A DNA stretch of 64,000 bases from Mesostigma viride (GCA_009746045.1 RPFO01001162.1:1048978-1112977), one strand, 5' to 3'. Positions 28,601-40,946 are shown, counted from the first letter of the stretch. Made by a program: numbers and translations. Notes: generated from the letters alone by a model not told the origin.

Positions 28601-31600
28601 CTTGCCACCATCACCGCCATGTGCCATGTTCCCTTGCCACCCTCATCGCCATGTGCCATGTTCCCTTGCCACCCTCATCGCCATGTGCCATGTTCCCTTG
28701 CCACCCTCACCGCCATGTGCCATGTTCCCTTGCCACCCTCACCGCCATGTGCCATGTTCCCTTGCCACCATCATCGCCATGTGCCATGTTCCCTTGCCAC
28801 CTCATCGCCATGTGCCATGTTCCCTTGCCACCCTCATCGCCATGTGCCATGTTACCTTGCCACCATCACCGCCATGTGCCATGTTCCCTTGCCACCCTCA
28901 TCGCCATGTGCCATGTTCCCTTGCCACCCTCATCGCCATGTGCCATGTTCCCTTGCCACCCTCACCGCCATGTGCCATGTTCCCTTGCCACCCTCACCGC
29001 CATGTGCCATGTTCCCTTGCCATCATCGCCATGTGCCATGTTCCCTTGCCACCCTCACCGCCATGTGCCATGTTCCCTTGCCACCCTCATCGCCATGTGC
29101 CATGTTCCCTTGCCACCCTCACCGCCATGTGCCATGTTCCCTTGCCACCCTCATCGCCATGTGCCATGTTACCTTGCCACCCTCACCGCCATGTGCCATG
29201 TTACCTTGCCACCTCATCGCCATGTGCCATGTTCCCTTGCCACCTCATCGCCATGTGCCATGTTCCCTTGCCACCATCATCGCCATGTGCCATGTTACCT
29301 TGCCACCCTCACCGCCATGTGCCATGTTCCCTTGCCACCTCATCGCCATGTGCCATGTTCCCTTGCCACCCTCACCGCCATGTGCCATGTTACCTTGCCA
29401 CCCTCACCGCCATGTGCCATGTTCCCTTGCCACCATCATCGCCATGTGCCATGTTCCCTTGCCACCCTCATCGCCATGTGCCATGTTCCCTTGCCACCCT
29501 CACCGCCATGTGCCATGTTCCCTTGCCACCCTCACCGCCATGTGCCATGTTCCCTTGCCACCCTCATCGCCATGTGCCATGTTACCTTGCCACCCTCACC
29601 GCCATGTGCCATGTTCCCTTGCCACCCTCATCGCCATGTGCCATGTTCCCTTGCCACCCTCATCGCCATGTGCCATGTTCCCTTGCCACCTCACCGCCAT
29701 GTGCCATGTTACCTTGCCACCCTCATCGCCATGTACCATGTTACCTTGCCACCCTCACCGCCATGTGCCATGTTACCTTGCCACCCTCACCGCCATGTGC
29801 CATGTTCCCTTGCCACCCTCACCGCCATGTGCCATGTTCCCTTGCCACCCTCATCGCCATGTGCCATGTTCCCTTGCCACCCTCACCGCCATGTACCATG
29901 TTCCCTTGCCACCCTCATCGCCATGTGCCATGTTCCCTTGCCACCCTCACCGCCATGTGCCATGTTCCCTTGCCACCCTCATCGCCATGTGCCATGTTCC
30001 CTTGCCACCCTCATCGCCATGTGCCATGTTCCCTTGCCACCCTCACCGCCATGTGCCATGTTACCTTGCCACCCTCATCGCCATGTGCCATGTTCCCTTG
30101 CCACCCTCATCGCCATGTGCCATGTTACCTTGCCACCCTCACCGCCATGTGCCATGTTCCCTTGCCACCATCATCGCCATGTGCCATGTTCCCTTGCCAC
30201 CCTCACCGCCATGTGCCATGTTCCCTTGCCACCCTCATCGCCATGTGCCATGTTCCCTTGCCACCCTCATCGCCATGTGCCATGTTCCCTTGCCACCCTC
30301 ACCGCAATGTGCCCTGTTACCTTGCCACCATCACCGCCATGTGCCATGTTACCTTGCCACCATCACCGCCATGTGCCATGTTACCTTGCCACCGTCACCG
30401 CCATGTGCCATGTTCCCTTGCCACCCTCATCGCCATGTGCCATGTTCCCTTGCCACCCTCATCGCCATGTGCCATGTTCCCTTGCCACCCTCACCGCCAT
30501 GTGCCATGTTCCCTTGCCACCCTCACCGCCATGTGCCATGTTCCCTTGCCACCCTCACCGCCATGTACCATGTTCCCTTGCCACCATCATCGCCATGTGC
30601 CATGTTCCCTTGCCACCCTCATCGCCATGTGCCATGTTCCCTTGCCACCATCACCGCCATGTGCCATGTTCCCTTGCCACCCTCATCGCCATGTACCATG
30701 TTCCCTTGCCACCCTCACCGCCATGTGCCATGTTACCTTGCCACCCTCATCGCCATGTGCCATGTTCCCTTGCCACCCTCATCGCCATGTGCCATGTTCC
30801 CTTGCCACCCTCACCGCCATGTGCCATGTTCCCTTGCCACCCTCATCGCCATGTGCCATGTTCCCTTGCCACCCTCATCGCCATGTGCCATGTTCCCTTG
30901 CCACCCTCATCGCCATGTGCCATGTTACCTTGCCACCCTCACCGCCATGTGCCATGTTCCCTTGCCACCCTCATCGCCATGTGCCATGTTCCCTTGCCAC
31001 CATCATCGCATGTACCATGTTCCCTTGCCACCCTCACCGCCATGTGCCATGTTCCCTTGCCACCCTCACCGCCATGTGCCATGTTCCCTTGCCACCCTCA
31101 CCGCCATGTGCCATGTTCCCTTGCCACCTCATCGCCATGTGCCATGTTCCCTTGCCACCCTCATCGCCATGTACCATGTTCCCTTGCCACCCTCACCGCC
31201 ATGTGCCATGTTCCCTTGCCACCATCATCGCCATGTGCCATGTTCCCTTGCCACCCTCATCGCCATGTGCCATGTTCCCTTGCCACCCTCACCGCCATGT
31301 GCCATGTTCCCTTGCCACCCTCATCGCCATGTGCCATGTTCCCTTGCCACCCTCATCGCCATGTGCCATGTTCCCTTGCCACCCTCATCGCCATGTGCCA
31401 TGTTCCCTTGCCACCCTCACCGCCATGTACCATGTTCCCTTGCCACCCTCACCGCCATGTGCCATGTTACCTTGCCACCATCATCGCCATGTGCCATGTT
31501 CCCTTGCCACCCTCATCGCCATGTACCATGTTCCCTTGCCACCCTCATCGCCATGTGCCATGTTCCCTTGCCACCCTCATCGCCATGTACCATGTTCCCT

Positions 31601-34600
31601 TGCCACCCTCACCGCCATGTGCCATGTTCCCTTGCCACCCTCACCGCCATGTGCCATGTTCCCTTGCCACCCTCACCGCCATGTACCATGTTCCCTTGCC
31701 ACCCTCACCGCCATGTGCCATGTTCCCTTGCCACCCTCATCGCCATGTGCCATGTTCCCTTGCCACCCTCACCGCCATGTGCCATGTTCCCTTGCCACCC
31801 TCATCGCCATGTACCATGTTCCCTTGCCACCCTCACCGCCATGTACCATGTTCCCTTGCCACCCTCACCGCCATGTGCCATGTTACCTTGCCACCATCAT
31901 CGCCATGTGCCATGTTCCCTTGCCACCCTCACCGCCATGTGCCATGTTCCCTTGCCACCCTCATCGCCATGTACCATGTTCCCTTGCCACCCTCATCGCC
32001 ATGTGCCATGTTCCCTTGCCACCCTCACCGCCATGTGCCATGTTCCCTTGCCACCCTCACCGCCATGTGCCATGTTCCCTTGCCACCCTCACCGCCATGT
32101 GCCATGTTCCCTTGCCACCCTCATCGCCATGTACCATGTTCCCTTGCCACCCTCATCGCCATGTGCCATGTTCCCTTGCCACCCTCATCGCCATGTGCCA
32201 TGTTCCCTTGCCACCCTCACCGCCATGTGCCATGTTCCCTTGCCACCCTCACCGCCATGTACCATGTTCCCTTGCCACCCTCACCGCCATGTACCATGTT
32301 CCCTTGCCACCCTCATCGCCATGTGCCATGTTACCTTGCCACCATCACCGCCATGTGCCATGTTCCCTTGCCACCATCATCGCCATGTGCCATGTTCCCT
32401 TGCCACCCTCACCGCCATGTGCCATGTTCCCTTGCCACCCTCACCGCCATGTGCCATGTTCCCTTGCCACCCTCATCGCCATGTGCCATGTTCCCTTGCC
32501 ACCATCACCGCCATGTGCCATGTTCCCTTGCCACCCTCACCGCCATGTGCCATGTTCCCTTGCCACCCTCATCGCCATGTGCCATGTTACCTTGCCACCC
32601 TCACCGCCATGTGCCATGTTCCCTTGCCACCCTCATCGCCATGTGCCATGTTACCTTGCCACCATCACCGCCATGTGCCATGTTCCCTTGCCACCATCAT
32701 CGCCATGTGCCATGTTCCCTTGCCACCCTCATCGCCATGTGCCATGTTCCCTTGCCACCCTCACCGCCATGTGCCATGTTCCCTTGCCACCCTCATCGCC
32801 ATGTGCCATGTTCCCTTGCCACCATCACCGCCATGTGCCATGTTCCCTTGCCACCTCACCGCCATGTGCCATGTTACCTTGCCACCCTCATCGCCATGTG
32901 CCATGTTCCCTTGCCACCCTCACCGCCATGTGCCATGTTCCCTTGCCACCCTCACCGCCATGTGCCATGTTCCCTTGCCACCCTCATCGCCATGTGCCAT
33001 GTTACCTTGCCACCCTCACCGCCATGTGCCATGTTCCCTTGCCACCGTCACCGCCATGTGCCATGTTACCTTGCCACCCTCATCGCCATGTGCCATGTTC
33101 CCTTGCCACCCTCACCGCCATGTGCCATGTTCCCTTGCCACCCTCATCGCCATGTGCCATGTTCCCTTGCCACCCTCATCGCCATGTGCCATGTTCCCTT
33201 GCCACCCTCACCGCCATGTGCCATGTTCCCTTGCCACCCTCATCGCCATGTGCCATGTTCCCTTGCCACCCTCATCGCCATGTGCCATGTTCCCTTGCCA
33301 CCCTCATCGCCATGTGCCATGTTCCCTTGCCACCCTCATCGCCATGTGCCATGTTACCTTGCCACCCTCACCGCCATGTGCCATGTTACCTTGCCACCCT
33401 CATCGCCATGTGCCATGTTCCCTTGCCACCCTCATCGCCATGTGCCATGTTCCCTTGCCACCCTCATCGCCATGTGCCATGTTCCCTTGCCACCCTCATC
33501 GCCATGTGCCATGTTCCCTTGCCACCCTCATCGCCATGTGCCATGTTACCTTGCCACCCTCACCGCCATGTGCCATGTTACCTTGCCACCCTCATCGCCA
33601 TGTGCCATGTTCCCTTGCCACCCTCATCGCCATGTGCCATGTTCCCTTGCCACCCTCATCGCCATGTGCCATGTTCCCTTGCCACCCTCATCGCCATGTA
33701 CCATGTTCCCTTGCCACCCTCATCGCCATGTGCCATGTTCCCTTGCCACCCTCATCGCCATGTGCCATGTTCCCTTGCCACCCTCATCGCCATGTGCCAT
33801 GTTACCTTGCCACCCTCATCGCCATGTGCCATGTTCCCTTGCCACCCTCATCGCCATGTGCCATGTTCCCTTGCCACCCTCACCGCCATGTGCCATGTTC
33901 CCTTGCCACCCTCACCGCCATGTGCCATGTTCCCTTGCCACCCTCATCGCCATGTGCCATGTTCCCTTGCCACCCTCATCGCCATGTGCCATGTTCCCTT
34001 GCCACCCTCATCGCCATGTGCCATGTTCCCTTGCCACCATCATCGCCATGTACCATGTTCCCTTGCCACCCTCACCGCCATGTGCCATGTTCCCTTGCCA
34101 CCCTCACCGCCATGTGCCATGTTCCCTTGCCACCCTCATCGCCATGTGCCATGTTCCCTTGCCACCCTCACCGCCATGTGCCATGTTCCCTTGCCACCCT
34201 CACCGCCATGTACCATGTTCCCTTGCCACCCTCACCGCCATGTGCCATGTTCCCTTGCCACCCTCACCGCCATGTACCATGTTCCCTTGCCACCCTCACC
34301 GCCATGTACCATGTTCCCTTGCCACCCTCACCGCCATGTGCCATGTTCCCTTGCCACCCTCATCGCCATGTGCCATGTTCCCTTGCCACCCTCATCGCCA
34401 TGTACCATGTTCCCTTGCCACCCTCACCGCCATGTGCCATGTTCCCTTGCCACCCTCACCGCCATGTACCATGTTCCCTTGCCACCCTCACCGCCATGTA
34501 CCATGTTCCCTTGCCACCCTCACCGCCATGTGCCATGTTCCCTTGCCACCCTCATCGCCATGTACCATGTTCCCTTGCCACCCTCATCGCCATGTACCAT

Positions 34601-36739
34601 GTTCCCTTGCCACCCTCACCGCCATGTGCCATGTTCCCTTGCCACCCTCATCGCCATGTGCCATGTTACCTTGCCACCATCATCGCCCATGACTAACGCG
34701 CGGTACACCGCCCATGACTCCACCTTACCACCAATGCACGTACCTTGCGCAGGCGACGCAGCCACCAGCGCTTCTGCCATCCATTACACACACGGGTGGG
34801 TCATCCCACGCGCGCGTTGCTGGCCCAGGGTTGCTACCCGCAGGCACAATGCTGTCACCCGACACGCACGCGCAGCGATCCCCACCCGCCCCGGGTCATG
34901 CCTCTGCCGTCTCCGCTGCCTCCGCTGCCTCGGGTGGAGCGACCCAGTCCCCCGTGGGGGTGGGAGGCATGAGCGAATCGGGCGTAGCAGGGGGTCCCAG
35001 CACGATGCCCTCCCCACCCACCGCTGATGCGTGTGCGCTGGCCGGAGGCCTGGCGCCGCCGAGATCCCTCCCATGGACGCGCCCCCGGCCACCCCCCGCG
35101 CCGTCAGCACCCATCTTGGAGGAGGTATCTTTTGTGCGATTTTCCCACCGATCCGTTGACGCCAGCGGTTTTCTTGTGATTTAGGCTCTTACCAATTCTG
35201 GCCTTCCAGCTAGATGCCAATTCTGCCTAACCAGCCGAACTGCTTTCATTGGGGCCTCTCTTGCATTTGGCCCCCTCCGCGGCCCCATCGATGCGCAAGT
35301 CCATGGATGCCTGCTTGCCTTCCTCCCTCCCCTCCTTGCCCACCCACCCCTTGCCACAGCTTTCCCAACTCTCTTTCCTTCCCCTTTGCCGTTTGTTTAT
35401 CTCGCCACGGAGCTCCCTTCTGTTCCTCGTTCAATTTCGCAGCGCTAAGTGTTGGGAGCGATGCGGGTCGTGTTGCCACCATGCCTTACACGTTTGCTCT
35501 CTCAACCAACCCTTTTTTCATCCGTCTCGCTCCCCCTTGTCCATGCCCCCCTCTCCACACCCCATCATGGGGGCCCCCACCTTGTTCCCTGTTGTGCCAT
35601 GCCAGGGCAAGAGCGCCAAGGAGAGGCTGCTGATGGCGCGCCGGCTGCGGCAGGGTAATGATGCGGTGATGGATGCCAGCGGGTCCCCATCCCCTCCTCT
35701 CGTATCCAACCGGGCAGCCGGCTCCCTCGCTCCTCACCCATCGGACATCGACTGGGCGGCACCCCCGTCGCTGCGCCACCGCCGCTCCTCCTACCCGTCC
35801 GACGATGACCTGACGCGCATGTCGTGGGACGGGGACACTCTGGGTGCGGGCAGCCGGTCACCTGGTGCGGCGACCAGCATGAGCGTGGGCATGTCTTCGA
35901 GCGTCGCCATGGTGGACGCGGAAGGTGATGTGGCGGATAGCCTTAGTGGTGACGCGGTCGACAGCTTTAACAGCTCCGCCACGAGCGACCTGATGGCGAT
36001 GTTGGAGCAACGCGCCCCCATGCACGGCGCAGGTGGCGGCGACCAGAGCCACCGCCACGTCCACAGCAGTGCTACCCGAAGTGGACCAGGCCATCACGGT
36101 AGGGGCAGCGGGGGTGGCCAACCAAGCAGTAACAACCATGACCACCCGGGGGATGGCCTGGGGGTGCCAGGTGGCATGAGCACGCTGGAGGACTCGTGGG
36201 CCGCGGACAGGCTGTGGGCTCCTCTGTGTGAGCTCTCGGGCCCAGCGGCGGGGCAGGTGCCAGCGTTAGACGTCCCAAGCTTGACCCAGCGCAGCATGGA
36301 CCCGGACATTTTCTCATCACCGGGGTTGCCGCTGCCGTCCTCAACCCCCCACGGCATCCCCCCTCCGATGGCCGACCTGCCACCTGGCCCTGTGGGCATC
36401 GAGCTGAGCGCTGCCCTCAACGGCACGGTGGACCTTCGAGAGGAGCTCATGCCCGCGCCCGTGGTGTGCCCTGGGGACGGCCCGCTGTGGGGCGGGCTGC
36501 ACCACCGCCAGGTGCGCAACAGGGACCCTGTGCGCCGCGCAGTGGACCTCAAGCGCGAGCTCAAGAAGAAGCGCGAGGGGGACGAGATGGGGGGCGGCAA
36601 GGGCCGCGGCATGTCAGCGGTAGATGCGGCGATTGCCAGCTTGTACGTGAACTTCAACGGGTTTGGCGAGTGGCCGGCACGCAAGGTGGATCTGGTGAAG
36701 AACACTCCGGCGCAAGAGTGCACGGCGCCCACCACGTAG
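16669..36739 (+). CDS. Four-exon gene for a large disordered protein of unknown function, with a 16.6-kb intron
   Basis: Exons are 16669-16839, 17255-18133, 34753-35124 and 35606-36739 (stop). All introns are phase 0 and GT-AG, giving 57+293+124+377 = 851 residues. I recognise no family. The protein is rich in Ser, Pro, Gly, Ala and His, with short basic segments (GRVRRAF, RRRSYMG, SAKERLLMARRLRQG) and a charged C-terminal helix (RAVDLKRELKKKRE, then AIASLYVNFNGFGEW). That layout suggests a scaffold or regulatory protein, but function is unknown. Intron 3 (18134-34752) is filled by a 32-bp minisatellite and ends with a good branch-point-like CTAAC and a GCGCAG acceptor. An extra exon in intron 1 (near 16955-17000) cannot be excluded. 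Coding style is uniform in exons 2-4, supporting one gene. Confidence 0.75.
18721..34690. repeat. Giant 32-bp minisatellite, about 499 copies, inside an intron
   Basis: About 16 kb of head-to-tail 32-bp units built on CCATGTGCCATGTT and CTTGCCACCCTCATCG. Variation is confined mainly to four positions: TGT[G/A]CC, TT[C/A]CCTT, CCACC[C/A/G]TCA and CA[T/C]CG. Rarer units carry CGCAATG or GCCCTGTT. A few are 31 bp (CCACCTCA, clustered at 28.8-29.7 kb) or 33 bp (near 25760), and one is shorter (near 29020). The unit has no stop codon in any plus-strand frame, so three parallel frames of more than 5,300 codons result; these are not taken as genes. Confidence 0.98.
33341..33724. repeat. Higher-order repeat: a 6-unit (192-bp) block duplicated in the minisatellite
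   Basis: The pair of TTACC-type units at 33355 and 33387 recurs at 33547 and 33579, with the same types of units between, a 192-bp period. This marks a recent segmental duplication at the right end of the array. Confidence 0.75.
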
Positions 36740-36987
36740 CTCAGGGACTACTACCATACGCAGCGGTGTCTGCTATCGTACATACCGGGAACGATGTAGC
36801 TCGAGTATTGGACACGTTCGAAGATGACAGGGTGTCACATTCGAAGCTATCAGGTTGTGCGGAGCTGACATGGTGTGCGGAGCTGACATGGTGTGCAGGG
36901 CTCTCAGCAGGCTGTTGTGGGCTGCACCCAAAGGCGATCCCTGCCCGGCGCGCTGCCCGTACATGGCAGGCCAACATCGTCTATGTA

Positions 36988-36992
36988 TTGTA
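36988..36992 (+). promoter_or_regulatory. Candidate polyadenylation signal TGTAA
   Basis: TGTAA, the usual chlorophyte poly(A) signal, lies 249 bp after the stop of the four-exon gene. The call depends on the green-alga assignment. Confidence 0.35.
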
Positions 36993-37364
36993 AGTCATAA
37001 GCAGGGACGTGCTGATGTCCCCTTGTACATCTCCCACGCATGCACAGGTCGCACACAAGACATGCTTGACATGTGTGAGCTTGGGCGTGCGTGATGTTCA
37101 TCTGACTTGCAGCCCACCATGCAAAGGCTTCTCTTATGAGCTGTTCATAGAGGATCGAACTTCAAGCTGTTTGCAATCCAAGTCGTATGTGCACTCATTA
37201 CGTGAATTGGCACTCACAATGTTGTCCATGATTTGGGCAAACACGTTCCATGGATGAACAGGCGCCACTGCCAGGATATTATGAAGTCCGACAAGCTTTG
37301 TAAATAGGTCAATGTGCATTTCAAATGTGCTTGACGGATTTTATGTGCCACACATGCTACTTGG
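36993..37364. other. No gene recognised
   Basis: Downstream flank of the four-exon gene. No coding or repeat signal was recognised before retrotransposon fragments begin near 37365. Confidence 0.4.
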
Positions 37365-37850
37365 TAGATCGAGGTCATCCCAGAGGATAGCCGCTACACT
37401 ACCACCTCGTCTGCCATAACAGTAGAGGACAGCTCAGATGAGGATTATATTCCCATCTAGTGACTATATGCTCACCACTAGACACTCCCGGCCAGTTAGG
37501 CTAGAAACACACGCCCTGATCAAGCATGCTGTTTCCGGCCCCACCGTCTAGGTCATCTAGTCGCTCCACACGTAAGCCAGCCATAATTTCAATGCACAAG
37601 GATACACATTTCCATCACCATTCATCTTCATCATCCTGAACGACTCGAAAACGCGGAAAAGATAACGGCAGGCTCGAGCTACCATGGTCCGGATTCTCCC
37701 GATTTCTGGCCTGCGCTGGTTGTCTCTTTGATATGGTTGGGGCATGATGCAGACGGTATTTGTAACTTAATGATTTTTCTAACGAGATTAGCATAGTACT
37801 TCGTGGCATCCCCATGCGCATGACACGCTAGTACTTACTTACTACTTAGT
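37365..37850 (+). mobile_element. LINE family A 3' fragment: ORF2 C-terminus, 3' UTR, (ACTT)n tail, interrupted
   Basis: 37365-37460 encodes the last residues of ORF2 (EVIPEDSRYTT, then VEDSSDEDYIPI and a stop), matching the minus-strand copy at 47896-49146. The 3' UTR resumes at about 37735 and ends in ACTTACTTAC. The stretch 37462-37735 is a separate insertion. Part of it (37648-37740) is repeated in opposite orientation at 44727-44818. Confidence 0.7.
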
Positions 37851-38234
37851 CACCTCCAGATGCCTGGCTGTCTTTATAAGAAGGGCCGGGGAAATAATGG
37901 ATAGTTTTCTTTTTGCAGTATCAACATATGCTTCACTACGTGGTTTTAAACATTTTTAACTACGCAGACGTTAGGCCACGTTAACTGTCGCCATGCACAT
38001 TTCAGTTGATTATCAACTTGATGCGCCGATCTGTATATTGCGAATAAAACTTGGCGATGATGTACCCAAGAAATTTCATGCTTGAAACAAGCTTGTTGAA
38101 GATCAATCGAAACCTCGGCAGCTTTTTCCACCATTCGATCGGAAGTTCAGATTTTTCGATGGACGGCCCAAGGGCATGCCCTCCCCGTGCCTCCAATCTG
38201 TCGTAATGCAGCTCGTCGTAAAATCGTCATGCCT
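37851..38234. other. No feature recognised
   Basis: AT-richer sequence than the left half. No convincing frame or repeat was seen. It is the target sequence of the LINE D block. Confidence 0.4.
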
Positions 38235-38375
38235 AGTACGATTATTAAATTAAATTAAATTAAATTATAACATGCCTCCGTGGGGAGGTCATGTAGCACA
38301 TATTTCAGGATGGATGGGGTGGAGGAAGCCGCGTGATCGAACTATCCTAACTCTATCTAGAAAATCCTAACTGCA

Positions 38376-38510
38376 CTACTCATCAAAACGCCTCCTCCGC
38401 TTGGGGGGAGGTGGCTTGCCCACAGGGTCGGGCGTGTGCGCCTTGACAATCTTCTTCCACCGCGTCTTGTCCTGCATGGCAGTCCAAAGACGGGAGAGAG
38501 AGTGGATTAA
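38376..38510 (-). pseudogene. LINE D ORF2 C-terminal fragment (copy 3)
   Basis: The last 40-odd codons of the same ORF2, cut off at 38510 where the tail of another D copy abuts. Stop at 38376, followed by its own 3' UTR, hairpin (38275-38288) and TTAAA tail. Confidence 0.62.
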
Positions 38511-38600
38511 AATTAAATTAAATTAAATTATAACATGCCTCCGTGGGGAGGTCATGTAGCACATATTCCATGATGGATGGGGTGGAGGAAGCCGCGTTAA

Positions 38601-40347
38601 CCCGTGTTTTTTTACAACGCGATGTATCGCGTTGTAGGGTTAGAACGCGATGTATCGCGTTGTAATCTGACACGTGGCAGGCACAGTAGATACGAGATTT
38701 TCGGTCTGAAACTCGGTGGACGGCCTCCTTACATCCCGTAGAACTCAAGAAAAAATCCTGGTATTTTAACTATTTTTTGGATTTTTTTTGTGACAGCTGC
38801 AAACAAATATGTACCACTGAAATCAGGCATTTTCGCGGGACGAAGGTGAAGACGACGGCGATGGCGGCAGGTAGATCTCGCCAGTTTTCGCGCGAATTTC
38901 AGTGGCTGTTGGGTGGCACGACCATGATGATGCGTTCAAAGGTTGATAATGAGGTTTCTACGAGTTTGTTGAGGTACTGGGGCAAAGGAAACGTAGATTT
39001 TTCCAGTTTCTCACCCAACTTTCATGCGGAAACCCTGGAAACCGGCATACATATTATTACGGCAGGACTCGGGTCTGCTGCGGCACCATGCTTGGTATTT
39101 CCATGGTGTTTCGACTTCTTAACACATGTTTATTCATTCCGAACGCCCGGACTCTCGGCTAAACCGAGATTTGTGCAGACTTTTATTGGGTAGCTCCGGG
39201 CATGATGGTGCCTGCAAATAGCGTAAGGCGTGACCGTGGCTATTGCTACGGTATGCTGTATTTTCCTGGAAATGGCCTCTGCCACCGGCTCAATAGTGCT
39301 TGCAGGCGTAAGTATATCGTGTTTCCACCTAGTTTCTGCCAGTTTTCCACTTATTTCTACCGACCTCTGCCCAGCCTCTCTAAGACCGCCATCCTACTCG
39401 ACGTTGCTTGCATGTCAGCCATAGCAGGTTGCAGTCGTGCAGTATTTAGGTGCTGTATACGTCGTCAAGCCGTGAATATATCGTGAGGATTGGATATTGA
39501 TGGTTTATACTGCGTTGATTGTGCAAGAAGATCAGCTAGGTGCCCATAATCATGGTGTATAATCATGCGTTGTTAGCATCTTGCCACCATTTGCTAGCAT
39601 GCATTCCAGCGTCATCTTCGCCTGCATGTAAGCTCATGGATCACTCAACCTATCCAAGCCTTGCATTACACATGCCTCTTTCTTTCAGTATTGCACACGT
39701 TGTGGAATGAAAACCCAGTGCCTCCCTTCCCACGAGGCATGTGCTCAACACGTTGTGAGAGTGGATGATGCTTTGGCTATGGCTGCCTGATTCAGTCATA
39801 TTATGTCATCCAGTCATGATGTTTGATGCATGTTTGATGCTGTATAACTTATACAACACCTATTTTCAACGTTTTGACCCTCCTAGCTCATGATATCCCC
39901 GTTTATGGGGCTTGTGTCGTTGGGTCATGTTGTGAAGGGCTCTCATGTTTCCCACTGCGTTGTACTGCGTTGTAATTGTAATGCTAATAAAAAATAGCTC
40001 CAGTGGCCCAATGGGCCTGAGTTTTGTTTCACAGAGCCTGCATATGTTGCCCATAGCTCGTGCAAGAAGCCAGATTTTTTTCATGAACCATTTGTGAATA
40101 AGCACATGACTTGTGACCTAGGGTCAACAAATCGCGGTCATGGTCAGACCCCCCTGTATTCAAACTAGTGTATCTCTCAAATGAATTAGCATTTTGTAGG
40201 TCTGAGTAGCTCAAAAAATCCTTTGATTTATGGGCTTTCAGGAAAGTATACACATGACTATGAAAAAAAATTTTCCCTAGATGTTATGATGTGTTCTATA
40301 AATAGCTTACAACGCAGTATTTCGCGTTCTAAAAAAAAAAACACGGG
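38601..40347. mobile_element. 1,747-bp non-autonomous piggyBac-like DNA transposon
   Basis: The element begins CCCGTGTTTTTTTA, ends with AAAAAACACGGG, and is bordered by TTAA on both sides (38597-38600, 40348-40351). TTAA targeting and a terminal CCC are hallmarks of piggyBac. The left subterminal region holds two copies of a palindrome (AACGCGATGTATCGCGTT) at about 38615-38663. The related D copy at 40674-40690 reads GCCGCGTAATCGAAC without an insertion, a near-exact empty site. The longest frame (38777-39193, 138 codons) shows no recognisable transposase domain. Confidence 0.82.
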
Positions 40348-40395
40348 TTAATCGAACTATACTAACGCTAGGCTATCTAGAAAATCCTAACTACC

Positions 40396-40640
40396 CTACT
40401 CATCAAAACGCCTCCTCCGCTTGGGGGGAGGTGGCTTGCCCACAGGGTCGGGCGTGTGCGCCTTGACAATCTTCTTCCACCGCGTCTTGTCCTGCATGAC
40501 AGTCCAAAGACGGGAGAGAGAGTGTATGCGGTGCTCAAACTGGGCTGGGACCACTAGGTCGTCCAGCAGCATCTGAACGTAGTTGGTGACAGGTTTCCCT
40601 ACCCTTTTGGGAATGTCCGCGGGGCCAGGCCAGGTCAGAA
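40396..40640 (-). pseudogene. LINE D ORF2 C-terminal fragment (copy 2)
   Basis: Nearly identical to the fragment at 40736-40946, with the same RRRRFDE end (stop at 40396) and slightly more sequence upstream. Its 3' UTR is the one broken by the piggyBac-like element. Confidence 0.65.
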
Positions 40641-40735
40641 TATGCCGCCCTGGCTGGCCAAGCCGCTGGGAAGCCGCGTAATCGAACTATACTAACGCTA
40701 GGCTATCTAGAAAATCCTAACTACACTACTCATCA

Positions 40736-40946
40736 AAACGCCTCCTCCGCTTGGGGGGAGGTGGCTTGCCCACAGGGTCGGGCGTGTGCGCCTTGACAAT
40801 CTTCTTCCACCGCGTCTTGTCCTGCATGACAGTCCAAAGACGGGAGAGAGAGTGGATGCGGTGCTCAAACTGGGCTGGGACCACTAGGTCGTCCAGCAAC
40901 ATCTGAACGTAGTTCGTGACAGGTTTCCCTACCCTTTTGGGAATGA
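40736..40946 (-). pseudogene. LINE D ORF2 C-terminal fragment (copy 1)
   Basis: Encodes the C-terminal tail of a non-LTR retrotransposon ORF2, reading VGKPVTNYVQMLLDDL, DKTRWKKIVKAHTPD, then a basic RRRRFDE end and a stop at 40736. Only about 70 codons remain and the reverse transcriptase core is absent. The motif pattern (Leu-rich helix, then a WKKI/V helix) matches the last domain of L1-like ORF2 proteins. Confidence 0.65.

Noticed and set aside
18721-34690. CRISPR-like appearance of a regular 32-bp repeat
   Set aside because: Units are directly adjacent with no unique spacers, and there are no cas genes; the context is eukaryotic.
18548-35027. Three overlapping forward reading frames of about 5,300-5,450 codons
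   Set aside because: They are the same stop-free 32-bp repeat read in three frames, lying in an intron. No domain and no coding signal beyond the repeat.
38777-39193. 138-codon frame in the piggyBac-like element as a transposase
   Set aside because: No DDD-type motifs or similarity recognised, and far shorter than piggyBac transposases.
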